This document shows, in pieces, positions 16,251 through 24,535 of a DNA stretch of 64,000 nucleotides; the stretch's first letter is position 1; each line of letters opens with the position of its first letter. The notes below the pieces were generated by a model that saw nothing but the letters and a program-made list of their open reading frames with translations, searched no databases and was not told the origin of the DNA. Made by a program: the position numbers and the translations under genes. This DNA is from Micromonospora haikouensis (GTDB lineage: Bacteria; Actinomycetota; Actinomycetes; Mycobacteriales; Micromonosporaceae), in the NCBI RefSeq assembly GCF_900091595.1, contig NZ_FMCW01000011.1:157376-221375 (forward strand). The letters are read 5' to 3'.

Positions 16251-17335
16251 GGCCGTCCTTCCAGTGTGGGTGAGTCGGCGGTCGGGCCGGCCTGCGGCAC
16301 CGCGCCGACGCCGAAGAAGGCCCGCCGACGCAGCTGCGCCCACCGCCCGCCCGGCCCGCGGTCGCGGCCCCGGACCTGGGTGGCGCTGACCTCCGTGCCG
16401 GCGTGCCGGGCCGCCTCCTGGGCCGCCTCCGGCAGCGACCGGACGCCCTCGCCGCGGGCGAGCCCGGTGCGGCGCTCCGGCACCCCGCCGAGCGCGGAGA
16501 GCACCGTCGGCAGCAGCGCGGCGGCGGCCACCGCATACCCCTCTGCGGAGGGATGGAACCGGTCCCAGGCGAACATCCGGGTCGGCTCGGCGACGAAGCG
16601 GGGGCCGAGCAGGTCGCCGAGGGAGACCGTCCAGCCGCCCGCCTCGACCACCGCCACCGTCTGGGCGGCGGCGAGCTGCCGGCTCCACCGCCGGGCCAGC
16701 CAGCGCAGCGGCGGCTGGATCGGCTGGATCGCCCCGAGGTCGGGGCAGGTGCCGACCACCACCTCGCAGCCGACCCCGCGCAGCGCGCGGACCGCGTCGA
16801 CCAGGTAGCGCACCGCCAGGGCCGGCGGGGTGCGGTTGGTGACGTCGTTGCCGCCGATCAGGATCACCGCTACGTCGGGCGACACCTCCAGCGCGGCCTC
16901 CACCTGCGGCTTCAAGCCGGGGGAGATGGCGCCCACCACGGCGAACCGGTGCAGCCGGACCGGCCGGTGCAGCCGGCGGGACAGCCCGGTGGCCAGCAGC
17001 GAGCCGGGCGTCTCCCGGCGGCGGTGCACGCCGTAGCCGGCGGCGGAGGAGTCGCCGAGGACGACCATGGTCAGCGGCGGGCCGGGGAGCTTCGCGCCGT
17101 AGACGCCGTCGCAGCGGGGCGGGGGCGCCTCGGCCATCGGGATGGTGCGGCGGGCCTGCCGGGCCTGGCCGAGCAGGACGCCCGTCGTCGCCGCGGCGGC
17201 CGCCGCGGTGGCGCCCGTGCCGATCGCCGCGACGCGGGCCACCCGCCGCGCACGCTGCCAGCGTGGGCCGAGCTGCCAGCGCGGAGCGGACTGCTCGCGC
17301 GGACCGGCCGGTGCGACGGAACCAGCGACCCCCAT
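16247..17335 (-). CDS. SGNH/GDSL hydrolase, membrane-anchored, first of a tandem pair
   Basis: 362 residues. A basic N-terminus and a hydrophobic Ala-rich helix (AAIGTGATAAAAAATTGVLL) anchor an SGNH domain: TMVVLGDSSAAGYGV with the nucleophile Ser, VILIGGNDVT, and WDRFHPSAEGYAVAA with Asp and His. A C-terminal tail of about 70 residues, rich in Arg, Gly and Glu, is absent from the partner. The two tandem genes share motif layout and probably arose by duplication. Substrate unknown; cell-envelope esterase activity is the likeliest reading. Confidence 0.87.
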   Translation of the reverse strand: MGVAGSVAPAGPREQSAPRWQLGPRWQRARRVARVAAIGTGATAAAAAATTGVLLGQARQARRTIPMAEAPPPRCDGVYGAKLPGPPLTMVVLGDSSAAGYGVHRRRETPGSLLATGLSRRLHRPVRLHRFAVVGAISPGLKPQVEAALEVSPDVAVILIGGNDVTNRTPPALAVRYLVDAVRALRGVGCEVVVGTCPDLGAIQPIQPPLRWLARRWSRQLAAAQTVAVVEAGGWTVSLGDLLGPRFVAEPTRMFAWDRFHPSAEGYAVAAAALLPTVLSALGGVPERRTGLARGEGVRSLPEAAQEAARHAGTEVSATQVRGRDRGPGGRWAQLRRRAFFGVGAVPQAGPTADSPTLEGRP

Positions 17336-17464
17336 GCACCGACATTATCGCGCCGGTACGACACGCCGCTGTCGTCGTACTGCCCGGTTTCTGGCTGGGA
17401 GGCGACTGTTGCGGGTACCCCTTGCGGGGACACGGCACGCTGTGGAGTCGGAAGGGGCGTGGAG

Positions 17465-17821
17465 ATGGGGAAGACACTGAAGCGCGGCGCGGCGTTCGCG
17501 GCGCTGGCCCGGGCGCTGACCGCCGGGGCGCGGGGCGGCCCGTCGCTGGGGGCCCGGCTGGCGGCGCTGCCCCGGATGATCCGGGCCACCACCCGCGGCG
17601 AGTACGACGGCGGCCTCCGGCTGGCCCTGATGACCGCGGCGACGGCGTACATCGTCTCGCCGATCGACCTGCTCCCGGAGATCCCGCTGGCGGTCTTCGG
17701 CCTGGCCGACGACGCGGTGATGGTGACCTGGCTGGCCGGCGCGGTGCTCGCGGAGACCGAGCGGTTCCTGGAATGGGAGGTCCGCCGGGCCTCCGTCATC
17801 CCGGGGCATGTGGTGCCCTGA
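17465..17821 (+). CDS. YkvA family protein (DUF1232)
   Basis: 118 residues from ATG 17465, with AAGGGG seven bases upstream. The DUF1232 signature is clear: LMTAATAYIVSPIDLLPEIP followed by FGLADDAVMVTWLAGAVLAE. These are small proteins with one or two short hydrophobic helices, widespread and of unknown function. It is transcribed away from the SGNH pair and toward cbs, with about 75 bp before the next gene. Confidence 0.87.
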   Translation: MGKTLKRGAAFAALARALTAGARGGPSLGARLAALPRMIRATTRGEYDGGLRLALMTAATAYIVSPIDLLPEIPLAVFGLADDAVMVTWLAGAVLAETERFLEWEVRRASVIPGHVVP

Positions 17822-17896
17822 CGGGACGTACCCTGGGCGTCGAATCAACGTCTGCCCGGCCGCCGTCGCCGGCGCCGCAACGAAGGGCACAACGAG

Positions 17897-19267
17897 GTGC
17901 ACTACTACGACAACGTCGTCGAGATGATCGGCAACACCCCGCTGGTGCGGCTGCGCAACGTGACCGAGGGCATCCGGGCCACCGTGTTGGCGAAGGTGGA
18001 ATACCTCAACCCGGGCGGCTCGGTGAAGGACCGCATCGCGCTGCGCATGGTCGAGGACGCCGAGGCCGCCGGCATCCTCGGGCCCGGCGGCACGATCGTC
18101 GAGCCGACCAGCGGCAACACCGGCGTCGGCCTGGCCCTGGTGGCGCAGCTCAAGGGCTACCGGTGCGTGTTCGTCTGCCCCGACAAGGTCAGCCAGGACA
18201 AGCAGGACGTGCTGCGGGCGTACGGGGCGGAGGTGGTGGTCTGCCCGACCGCCGTCGCCCCGGAGGACCCGCGCTCCTACTACAACGTCTCCGACCGGCT
18301 GGCCCGCGAGATCCCGGGCGCGTGGAAGCCCGACCAGTACAGCAACCCGGCCAACCCGCGTTCGCACTACGAGACCACCGGCCCCGAGCTGTGGAAGCAG
18401 ACCGGCGGCCAGCTCACCCACTTCGTCGCCGGGGTCGGCACAGGCGGCACCATCTCCGGCATCGGTCGCTACCTCAAGGAGGCCTCCGACGGCCGGGTGA
18501 AGATCGTCGGGGCGGATCCGGAGGGCTCCGTCTACTCCGGCGGCACCGGCCGGCCCTACCTCGTGGAGGGGGTCGGCGAGGACTTCTGGCCCACCACGTA
18601 CGACCGGGACATCGCCGACCGGATCGTGGAGGTCTCCGACAAGGCGTCGTTCGAGATGACCCGGCGGCTGGCCCGCGAGGAGGGGCTGCTGGTCGGCGGC
18701 TCCTGCGGGATGGCCGTGGTCGCCGCCCTGGAGGTGGCGCGCGAGGCCGGCCCGGACGACGTGATCGTGGTGCTGCTGCCCGACAGCGGCAAGGGCTACC
18801 TGTCGAAGATCTTCAACGACTCGTGGATGGCCCGGTACGGCTTCCTCGACAACTCCGGCACCGAGCCGACCGTCGCCGACGCGCTCGCCGGCAAGCCCGG
18901 CGGGCTGCCCGAGCTGGTGCACGTGCACCCGACCGAGACGGTCCGCGACGCCATCGACTACATGCGCGAGTACGGCGTCTCCCAGCTCCCGGTGCTCAAG
19001 GCCGAGCCGCCCGTGGTCACCGGCGAGGTGGCCGGCTCGGTCGCCGAGAAGGACCTGCTCGACGCCCTGTTCACCGGCCAGGCGCACCTGCACGACACCA
19101 TCGAGCGGCACACCGCCGACCCGCTGCCGATGATCGGCGGCGGTCAGCCGGTTAGCGAGGCGGTGGCCCTGCTGGAGAAGTCCGACGCGGCTCTGGTGCT
19201 GGTCGACGGGAAGCCCAAGGGGGTGCTCACCCGGCAGGACCTGCTGGCCCACCTCGGCGCCCGCTGA
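17897..19267 (+). CDS. cbs: Cystathionine beta-synthase
   Basis: 456 residues. The PLP-binding Lys is residue 44 (NPGGSVKDR), the substrate loop is EPTSGNTGVGL, and the phosphate-binding loop is GVGTGGTISG. Two C-terminal CBS domains (about residues 335-456: PTETVRDAIDYMREYGVSQL and PLPMIGGGQPVSEAVALLEK) distinguish it from cysteine synthase. It joins serine (or acetylserine) and homocysteine to cystathionine. Together with the cystathionine gamma-synthase-type gene at 39017 it covers the ends of transsulfuration. It is followed by dispersed repeat copy 3 and a long terminator hairpin. Confidence 0.93.
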   Translation: MHYYDNVVEMIGNTPLVRLRNVTEGIRATVLAKVEYLNPGGSVKDRIALRMVEDAEAAGILGPGGTIVEPTSGNTGVGLALVAQLKGYRCVFVCPDKVSQDKQDVLRAYGAEVVVCPTAVAPEDPRSYYNVSDRLAREIPGAWKPDQYSNPANPRSHYETTGPELWKQTGGQLTHFVAGVGTGGTISGIGRYLKEASDGRVKIVGADPEGSVYSGGTGRPYLVEGVGEDFWPTTYDRDIADRIVEVSDKASFEMTRRLAREEGLLVGGSCGMAVVAALEVAREAGPDDVIVVLLPDSGKGYLSKIFNDSWMARYGFLDNSGTEPTVADALAGKPGGLPELVHVHPTETVRDAIDYMREYGVSQLPVLKAEPPVVTGEVAGSVAEKDLLDALFTGQAHLHDTIERHTADPLPMIGGGQPVSEAVALLEKSDAALVLVDGKPKGVLTRQDLLAHLGAR

Positions 19268-19272
19268 CCCTG

Positions 19273-19325
19273 CAAGGAAGGGCACCTTATTAACGCTTTC
19301 GGTAGAGGAAGGGCCCCTTGTTAAC
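19273..19325 (+). repeat. Dispersed palindromic repeat, copy 3
   Basis: Plus orientation, starting six bases after the cbs stop. AAGGAAGGG, ATTAACGC, GGTAGAG and GGGCCCCTTGTTAAC blocks are visible. Confidence 0.87.
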
Positions 19326-19333
19326 GCCGCCGC

Positions 19334-19384
19334 CCGGTGCGGAGCGGGCGAGGCCAGCGTTCGGCCCCGCCCGCTCCGCACCGG
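19334..19384 (+). terminator. Long hairpin terminator after cbs
   Basis: A perfect 17-bp stem (CCGGTGCGGAGCGGGCG at 19334-19350 with 19368-19384) has a 17-base loop that itself contains a GGCC/GGCC pair. It lies directly after repeat copy 3. Confidence 0.8.
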
Positions 19385-19844
19385 CCTTGGCAGCGTCAGC
19401 CGTCGATCACGCGCGACGCCTCGGCTGGGCCGGAGTCCGCGTGATCGGTGAACGGGGCCGGGCTGGCGACCTCGCGGCGTGGTTCAACCACTGCAGCCCC
19501 GCCGGCCGGACATAGATCGAGCGACAGTCCACGGCATCTCGCGGCCGTCCGGCTTTCGGCCGTCCGGGCTGGCCCGGATGCACCCCTGACCGCGTTCCGC
19601 GCGGGGCTGGTCGACTGAAGGCCCTTGCCGACACGGTGAAGAGAACTTCCGCGAAGTAGCCCGGCCCCGGCCAACCCGCCACCGGCGGCCTCCGACCGGG
19701 TGCAGGGCGGCCACGACGCCACCCACGCCAACTTCAACCCGAACGGGTACCGGATCACCGCCTTGACGGTCGGCCGGCTGGACCGGCGCACCGGCGCACC
19801 GGCGCACCGGCGCACCGGCGCACCGGCGCACCGGGGGTGAGGGT
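19385..19844. other. 460-bp stretch without a convincing gene
   Basis: No frame shows a start, ribosome site and sustained codon bias. It contains an inverted repeat GATCACGCG (19405-19413) with CGCGTGATC (19438-19446), an 8-bp tandem array near its right end, and one short plus-strand stretch around 19697-19785 that reads plausibly as protein (GGHDATHANFNPNGYRIT, then ALTVGRLDRR). That stretch has no start and runs into the tandem array, so it may be the relic of a gene. The region separates cbs from the SARP neighbourhood. Confidence 0.55.
19785..19832. repeat. 8-bp tandem repeat, six copies
   Basis: GGCGCACC is repeated exactly six times. The tract lies just before dispersed repeat copy 4 and is likely to vary in copy number between strains. 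Confidence 0.9.
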
Positions 19845-19895
19845 GAGAGGGGAACCCCTCTCTACTGTATGCGTTAACAGGGGGCCCTTCCTTAC
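19845..19895 (-). repeat. Dispersed palindromic repeat, copy 4
   Basis: Minus orientation (CTGTATGCGTTAACAGGGGG and CCCTTCCTTAC on the plus strand). It lies 14 bases beyond the stop of the minus-strand secreted-protein gene. Confidence 0.85.
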
Positions 19896-19909
19896 CGCTC
19901 AGGCGACGG

Positions 19910-21321
19910 TCACGCCGCCCCCCAGGACCGCAGCGTGTTCATCCACCCCTGGATCTGGCCGACCGAGCCGGTCATCACCCAGCTGTTGAAGCGCTTCTCG
20001 CCGGCCCCGACGTTGCCGTGCCGCAGCACGGTGAACTTCGACGAGGCGATGTCGAACTCGCCGGTGCCGGTGCCGCACCCGCCGCCGATGAACTTGTACA
20101 TCCGCATCTCCGACACCGAGCCGCCCTGGCTGGTGTTCGCGCCGTACACGGCCATCGCCTTGCTCAGGTCGGCGTTGGCGATGATCACCCCGCCCCGGTT
20201 CGGCGGGGTCCAGGAGAAGTAGCTCGCGTCGGAGCACTGGCCGAAGTTGGTGCGCTCGGTCAGCGTCTGGCTGACCGCGTCGTAGGTGAAGTAGCGGTTG
20301 AACTCGGCCCGTAGGTACGCCGTCGGGACCTCGATGCCCGGGTAGGTCAGGGCGGGCGAGTTCAGCACGGTCTGGTACCGGGCGACGGGGCCGAGCCCGC
20401 CCCAGTCCAGGGTGATGTCCTTGCCGAGCTGGAAGTCCCGGTAGATCGCCGGGTTCTGCTCGCCGCCGCCGAAGTTCTGCGGGACGAAGTCGATCGGCAC
20501 GGACCGGGTGGACTGGGTCTTCGACGCGGTGTCCGTGTTCAGCGCCAGCAGCGGCGACCCGTGCCGGCGGTACGCCGGCCAGGCCGGGTTGGACCAGGTG
20601 TCGCCGGCCTCGGTCGGGTTGGCCGTCACCCCGTCGCGGGAGAAGAACAACGACGACTGCAGCTGCCGGCCGTAGTCGAGGTTGTTGATGTACTGGGTGC
20701 CGTTGTACGTCCAGTTCCACAGCGCCCCGCCGGTGACCCGGTTGGACGAGATGGTCACCCCGCCCGCGCTCAGCGACGCCAGCGACGTAGGGGTGTTGAG
20801 GTACCGGGGCCACGCGTACCCGTAGCTGGCCGACTCGTCCCCGTAGCAGGACTTCGCCCCCTCGTTCTGCGACCGGGTGCCGTGGTCGCCGGTGCACCCG
20901 TTGAAGGTGCGCAGGTACGGCTGCGTGCCGGCGGCCTGCGAGGTGTACGGATAGCCGAGGGCGTACTCGGTGCCGAAGCCGGCCTCGCCGGCGGTGCGGG
21001 AGTCCATGTGGTCGGAGCCGCCGTTCCAGTTCGGATTGTGCAGCCGGTAGAGCGCCGACCGCCCGGAGCCCGCGTACTTCGGCACGTAGTGGGTCTGCCC
21101 GTCGACGGGGAACTGGTCCCGCTCGGCGGGGTTGTTGGTGGTCATCAGGTCGGCCGGGAACCGACGGCGACCCGCCACAGCACGTTGGCGATCACCAGGT
21201 CGCCCCCGTCGGCGGCCCGCGCGGGGGCCGCCGGGCCCGACGCCGCCAGCAGTGTGCCGGCCAGCGCCGGCACGAGCGCCAGGGCGACCCGGCGGCGACG
21301 CCGGAATCCGAAGCTGTTCAT
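19910..21321 (-). pseudogene. Secreted protein with signal peptide and body in different frames
   Basis: ATG 21321, with GGAGG just upstream, opens a clear signal peptide (RRRRRVALALVPALAG, then APARAADGGDLVIANVLW) that hits TGA at 21145-21147. The body continues in another frame as a 411-residue product from ATG 21145, which overlaps that stop as TGATG. The body frame is also open upstream (RRRFPADLMTTNNPAERDQF). One lost or gained base near 21150-21165 would join them into one exported protein of about 470 residues. The body contains GTEYALGYPYTSQAAG, SCYGDESASYGYAWPRYL, YINNLDYGRQLQSSLF and a C-terminal GWMNTLRSWGAA; I recognise no family. Alternatives are a sequencing error or genuine stop-start coupling. 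Its promoter block is shared with the gene starting at 26638. Confidence 0.7.
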
Positions 21322-21371
21322 CCTGCCTCCGCAACTCGGCCCCGGCACGACCGGCCGGGCGCCTTCCGGGA

Positions 21372-21407
21372 CGAGGATGTGGGCCCCCGGTATAGCGCCG
21401 GTATATC
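21372..21407 (-). promoter_or_regulatory. Candidate SARP operator/promoter of the frameshifted secreted-protein gene
   Basis: CCGGTATA occurs at 21387-21394 and again at 21398-21405, exactly 11 bp apart. In the gene's direction the block reads TATACCGG twice and then a CATCCTCG element that may be the -10. It ends 50 bp before the ATG. 27 of 36 positions match the block at 26682-26717. Direct repeats at 11-bp spacing ahead of the -10 are the standard SARP operator design. Confidence 0.6.
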
Positions 21408-21429
21408 GGGGCGGCGGGCGAACGCGCCG

Positions 21430-24411
21430 TCAGCCGGGCGGCGGCCCGTCCCCGTCCGCGCCCGCCCGGGCGAGCAGGCGTCGGGCGCGTGCCGACCACA
21501 GCCGGGCGCCCATCCGGTCGAAGATCGCCAGCGCCCGGTCGAGGTGCTCCCGGGCCGTCGCGGGCTCGCCCCGGGCCAGGCACAGGGCGGCGAGGCTGGT
21601 CCGGGCGTACGCCTCCCAGCGCAGGTCGGCGTGCGCGACGAAGACCGCCAGGGCGGCTGCCAGCTCCGCCTGCGCCTCGTCCAGCCGGCCGGACCCGGTG
21701 AGCGCGTCGCCCAGCCCGCGCCGGGCGTACGCCTCGCCGAGCGGGTCGGCGACCTCGGCGAAGGTCTCCCGACAGCGGTGGTACGTCTCCCGCGCCTCGT
21801 CGTGCCTGCCCTGCTCCACCTGGGTCATGCCGAGCCCGAGCAGGGCCGCCGCCATGCCCAGCCGGTCGCCGAGCCGCTCGAAGTCGGCGTGGCAGTGCAG
21901 GAGGCACTCCTCGGCCTCGTCGAGGTGCCCGAGGTCCAGGTGGATGCTGCCCAGCGTGCGCCGGGCGTACGTCTCGCCGGACCGGTCGCCGAGCGCCCGG
22001 AACGCGCCGACGCTGCGCCGGGCCACGTCCAGCGCCTCGTCGAGCCGGCCGAGCCCCCGGTACGCCACCGACAGCCCGCGCAGCGCGTGGGCGCTGCCCT
22101 GGTGCTCCCCGGCCGCCTCGAACAGCGGGAGCGCCTCGACGTACCGGCCGACGGCCCCCTCGGCGTCGCCGTGCCCCCACCGGGCGTCGCCGAGGCCGCG
22201 CAGCGCGTACGCCCTGCGGACCGGACTGCCGATCGTCTCGGCCAGCTCCAGCGACCGCCGGAAGTACGTCTCGGCCCGGTCGAACCGGCCCCGGTCCCGG
22301 TACAGGTCGCCGAGCCGCTCGGCCAGGTCGGCGGCCACGTCGGCGTTGCCGGCCCGGTGGGCGGCGTCCTGGGCCAGCTCGTGGGTGGCCTGCCAGGCGC
22401 TCCACTGCGACCGTTCCGCCAGGAACATGGTCGACGCCCGCGCCAGCCGCCAGGTCACCTCCCACCGCCCGGTTCGGTGCGCCTGGCCCAGGGCCGCCAC
22501 GATGTCGGTCTGTTCCCGGGCGAACCAGCGGCGCGACTCCGCCCCGAACCGGCCCGCCCCGGCGGCGCCGGTCAGCGCGGCGGCGGCCCGCTCGGCGGCG
22601 GCCACCCAGGCGGCGAAGGCACGGTCCAGGGCCGCCGCCCGGTCGCCCGCCGGCTCGGCGACGGCCGCCTGCTCCGCCGCGTACACCCGCAGCAGGTCGT
22701 GGGTGTGGTAGCGGTCCTGGTCGGCGCCGGTCAGTTGCAGCAGTTGGGCGTCCACGAGATGGTCCAGCGTGTCCTCGGCGGCGGCCGGGTCGGCGTCGAG
22801 CAGCGCGGCGGCCAGCCAGCCGGGGACGGTGGGCTGGTCGAGCAGGGCGAGCAGGTGGAACGCCCGGCGGGCGGCCGGTTCGAGGCTGTCGTAGCTGAGC
22901 TGGAAGCTGGCCCGGACGTCGAGGTCGCCGACGCGCAGCTCGTCGAGTCGGCGCCGGCCGTCGGCGAGCCGGTCGGCGAACCGGTTCAGGCTCCAGTGGC
23001 CCCGGGTCGCCAGCCGGGCGGAGGCGACCCGGACGGCCAGCGGCAGCCGGCCGCACAGCTCGACGATCGCGCCGGCCGCCGCGGGCTCGGCCGCGACCCG
23101 GGCGGGTCCGGCCGCCGCGGCGAGCAGCTCGACGGCCTGCTCCCGGTCGAGCACGTCGAGGTGCAGCGCCCGCGCCCCGGCCAGCCCGGCCAGCGGCATC
23201 CGGCTGGTGACGACGGCGGCGCACCCCGGGCCGCCGGGCAGCAACGGTCGCACCTGCTGTTCGTCGGTCGCGTCGTCAAGCACCACGAGGACCCGGCGGT
23301 CGGCCAGCCGGCTGCGGTAGCAGCGGACCCGCTCGTCGAACTCGACCGGGAGCTGCTGGTCGGTCATGCCGAGCGCGCGCAGGAAGCGGGCCAGCACGTC
23401 CGCCGGGTCGACCCGGTGCGCGCCCTGGCCGTGCAGGCTCACGTGGAGCTGGCCGTCGGGGAAGTGCGGCCGGAGCCGGTGCGCGACGTGCACGGCGAGG
23501 CAGCTCTTGCCGACCCCGGCGGTGCCGGAGAGCGCCCAGATCCGCATCGCCGCGGCCGGCGGCCGGCCGAGGAAGGCGACGGCGTCGGCGACCTGCTCGT
23601 GCCGCCCGGTGAAGTCGGGGATGTCGGCGGGCAGCTCCGCCGGCACGGGCCGGCTGACCCGCGCCGGGGCGGCCACGGCCGGGCGGCGCAGCCCGGGGGC
23701 CAGCGCCCGCAGGGCCGGGCCGGGGGGCACGCCGAGGTCGTCGGCGAGGACCCGCTCGGCGTCCCGGTACGCGGCGACCGCCTCCGCGTGCCGGCCGGCC
23801 GCCTGGAGCGCGCGTACCTGCTGTTCCCGGAAGCGTTCGTGCAGCGGGTGGTCGGCGACCAGGCGGGTGAGCCGGGGGAGCAGGTCCTCGTGCCCGCCCA
23901 GGCGCAACGCCGTCTCCACCGACTCGCCGATCGCCCGCAGCCGGCCCTGGTCCAGCGCGGCGGCCTCGCCGCAGAGCAGGCCCCGGCCGACGAGGTCGGC
24001 CAGCGCCGGGCCGCGCCACCAGAGCAGGGCATCGTGGTACGCGTCGCGCGCGGCGGCCAGGTCGCCGCCCGCGGCCAGCCGCCGGGCTGCGGTGACCCGG
24101 GCGTCGAACTCGTCGGCGTCGAGGCGGTAGGCGCCCGGGTCGAGCCGGTAGGCCCCGTTGCCGAAGGTGAGCCCGCCGGGGAGCAGCTTGCGGAGCTGGT
24201 GCACGTAGAGCTGGAGGTTCTTCAGCGCGGACCGGGGCGGCGCGGCGGGCCACAGGGCGTCCACCAGGTCGGCGACGGCGGTCGGCCGACCCGGCCGGAG
24301 CACCAGGACGGCGAGCACCGCACGCTGCTTGGGCGGCCCCAGCGCCACCGGCTCGCCGGCCAGCTCCGCCTCGACCGGGCCGAGAATGCGAACGAGTATC
24401 CGAACCCCCAC
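21430..24411 (-). CDS. AfsR/SARP family regulator with NB-ARC and TPR domains
   Basis: A 993-residue AfsR-type regulator. The first ~95 residues form an OmpR-like winged helix (LVRILGPVEAELAG, PPKQRAVLAVLVLRPGRPT, LKNLQLYVHQLRKLL). A bacterial transcriptional activation domain follows to about residue 240 (FDARVTAARRLAAGGDL, HPLHERFREQQVRAL). The NB-ARC ATPase has P-loop SGTAGVGKS (295-303) and RVLVVLDDATD. About eight TPR-like repeats (repeated YARRxLGxxxxxLG units) fill the C-terminal 350 residues. Start is GTG 24411, without a clear ribosome site. It lies between two secreted-protein genes whose promoters share 11-bp-spaced direct repeats, so it is the obvious candidate activator. Confidence 0.92.
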   Translation of the reverse strand: MGVRILVRILGPVEAELAGEPVALGPPKQRAVLAVLVLRPGRPTAVADLVDALWPAAPPRSALKNLQLYVHQLRKLLPGGLTFGNGAYRLDPGAYRLDADEFDARVTAARRLAAGGDLAAARDAYHDALLWWRGPALADLVGRGLLCGEAAALDQGRLRAIGESVETALRLGGHEDLLPRLTRLVADHPLHERFREQQVRALQAAGRHAEAVAAYRDAERVLADDLGVPPGPALRALAPGLRRPAVAAPARVSRPVPAELPADIPDFTGRHEQVADAVAFLGRPPAAAMRIWALSGTAGVGKSCLAVHVAHRLRPHFPDGQLHVSLHGQGAHRVDPADVLARFLRALGMTDQQLPVEFDERVRCYRSRLADRRVLVVLDDATDEQQVRPLLPGGPGCAAVVTSRMPLAGLAGARALHLDVLDREQAVELLAAAAGPARVAAEPAAAGAIVELCGRLPLAVRVASARLATRGHWSLNRFADRLADGRRRLDELRVGDLDVRASFQLSYDSLEPAARRAFHLLALLDQPTVPGWLAAALLDADPAAAEDTLDHLVDAQLLQLTGADQDRYHTHDLLRVYAAEQAAVAEPAGDRAAALDRAFAAWVAAAERAAAALTGAAGAGRFGAESRRWFAREQTDIVAALGQAHRTGRWEVTWRLARASTMFLAERSQWSAWQATHELAQDAAHRAGNADVAADLAERLGDLYRDRGRFDRAETYFRRSLELAETIGSPVRRAYALRGLGDARWGHGDAEGAVGRYVEALPLFEAAGEHQGSAHALRGLSVAYRGLGRLDEALDVARRSVGAFRALGDRSGETYARRTLGSIHLDLGHLDEAEECLLHCHADFERLGDRLGMAAALLGLGMTQVEQGRHDEARETYHRCRETFAEVADPLGEAYARRGLGDALTGSGRLDEAQAELAAALAVFVAHADLRWEAYARTSLAALCLARGEPATAREHLDRALAIFDRMGARLWSARARRLLARAGADGDGPPPG

Positions 24412-24535
24412 GGCAGCCGGCGGCGCGAGCCCATCCTGACGATCAACTCAGTCGATGATTGTAGGCCCGCCCGCCGACATGCCGAGGGTGTCCCGACGGG
24501 TGGGCGGCGGCGCGCCGCCGCCGCCCACCGCGGCG

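Noticed and set aside
19785..19832. Six GGCGCACC units as a protein-coding repeat
   Set aside because: An 8-bp unit shifts frame every copy, no ORF with a start spans it, and there is no ribosome site.
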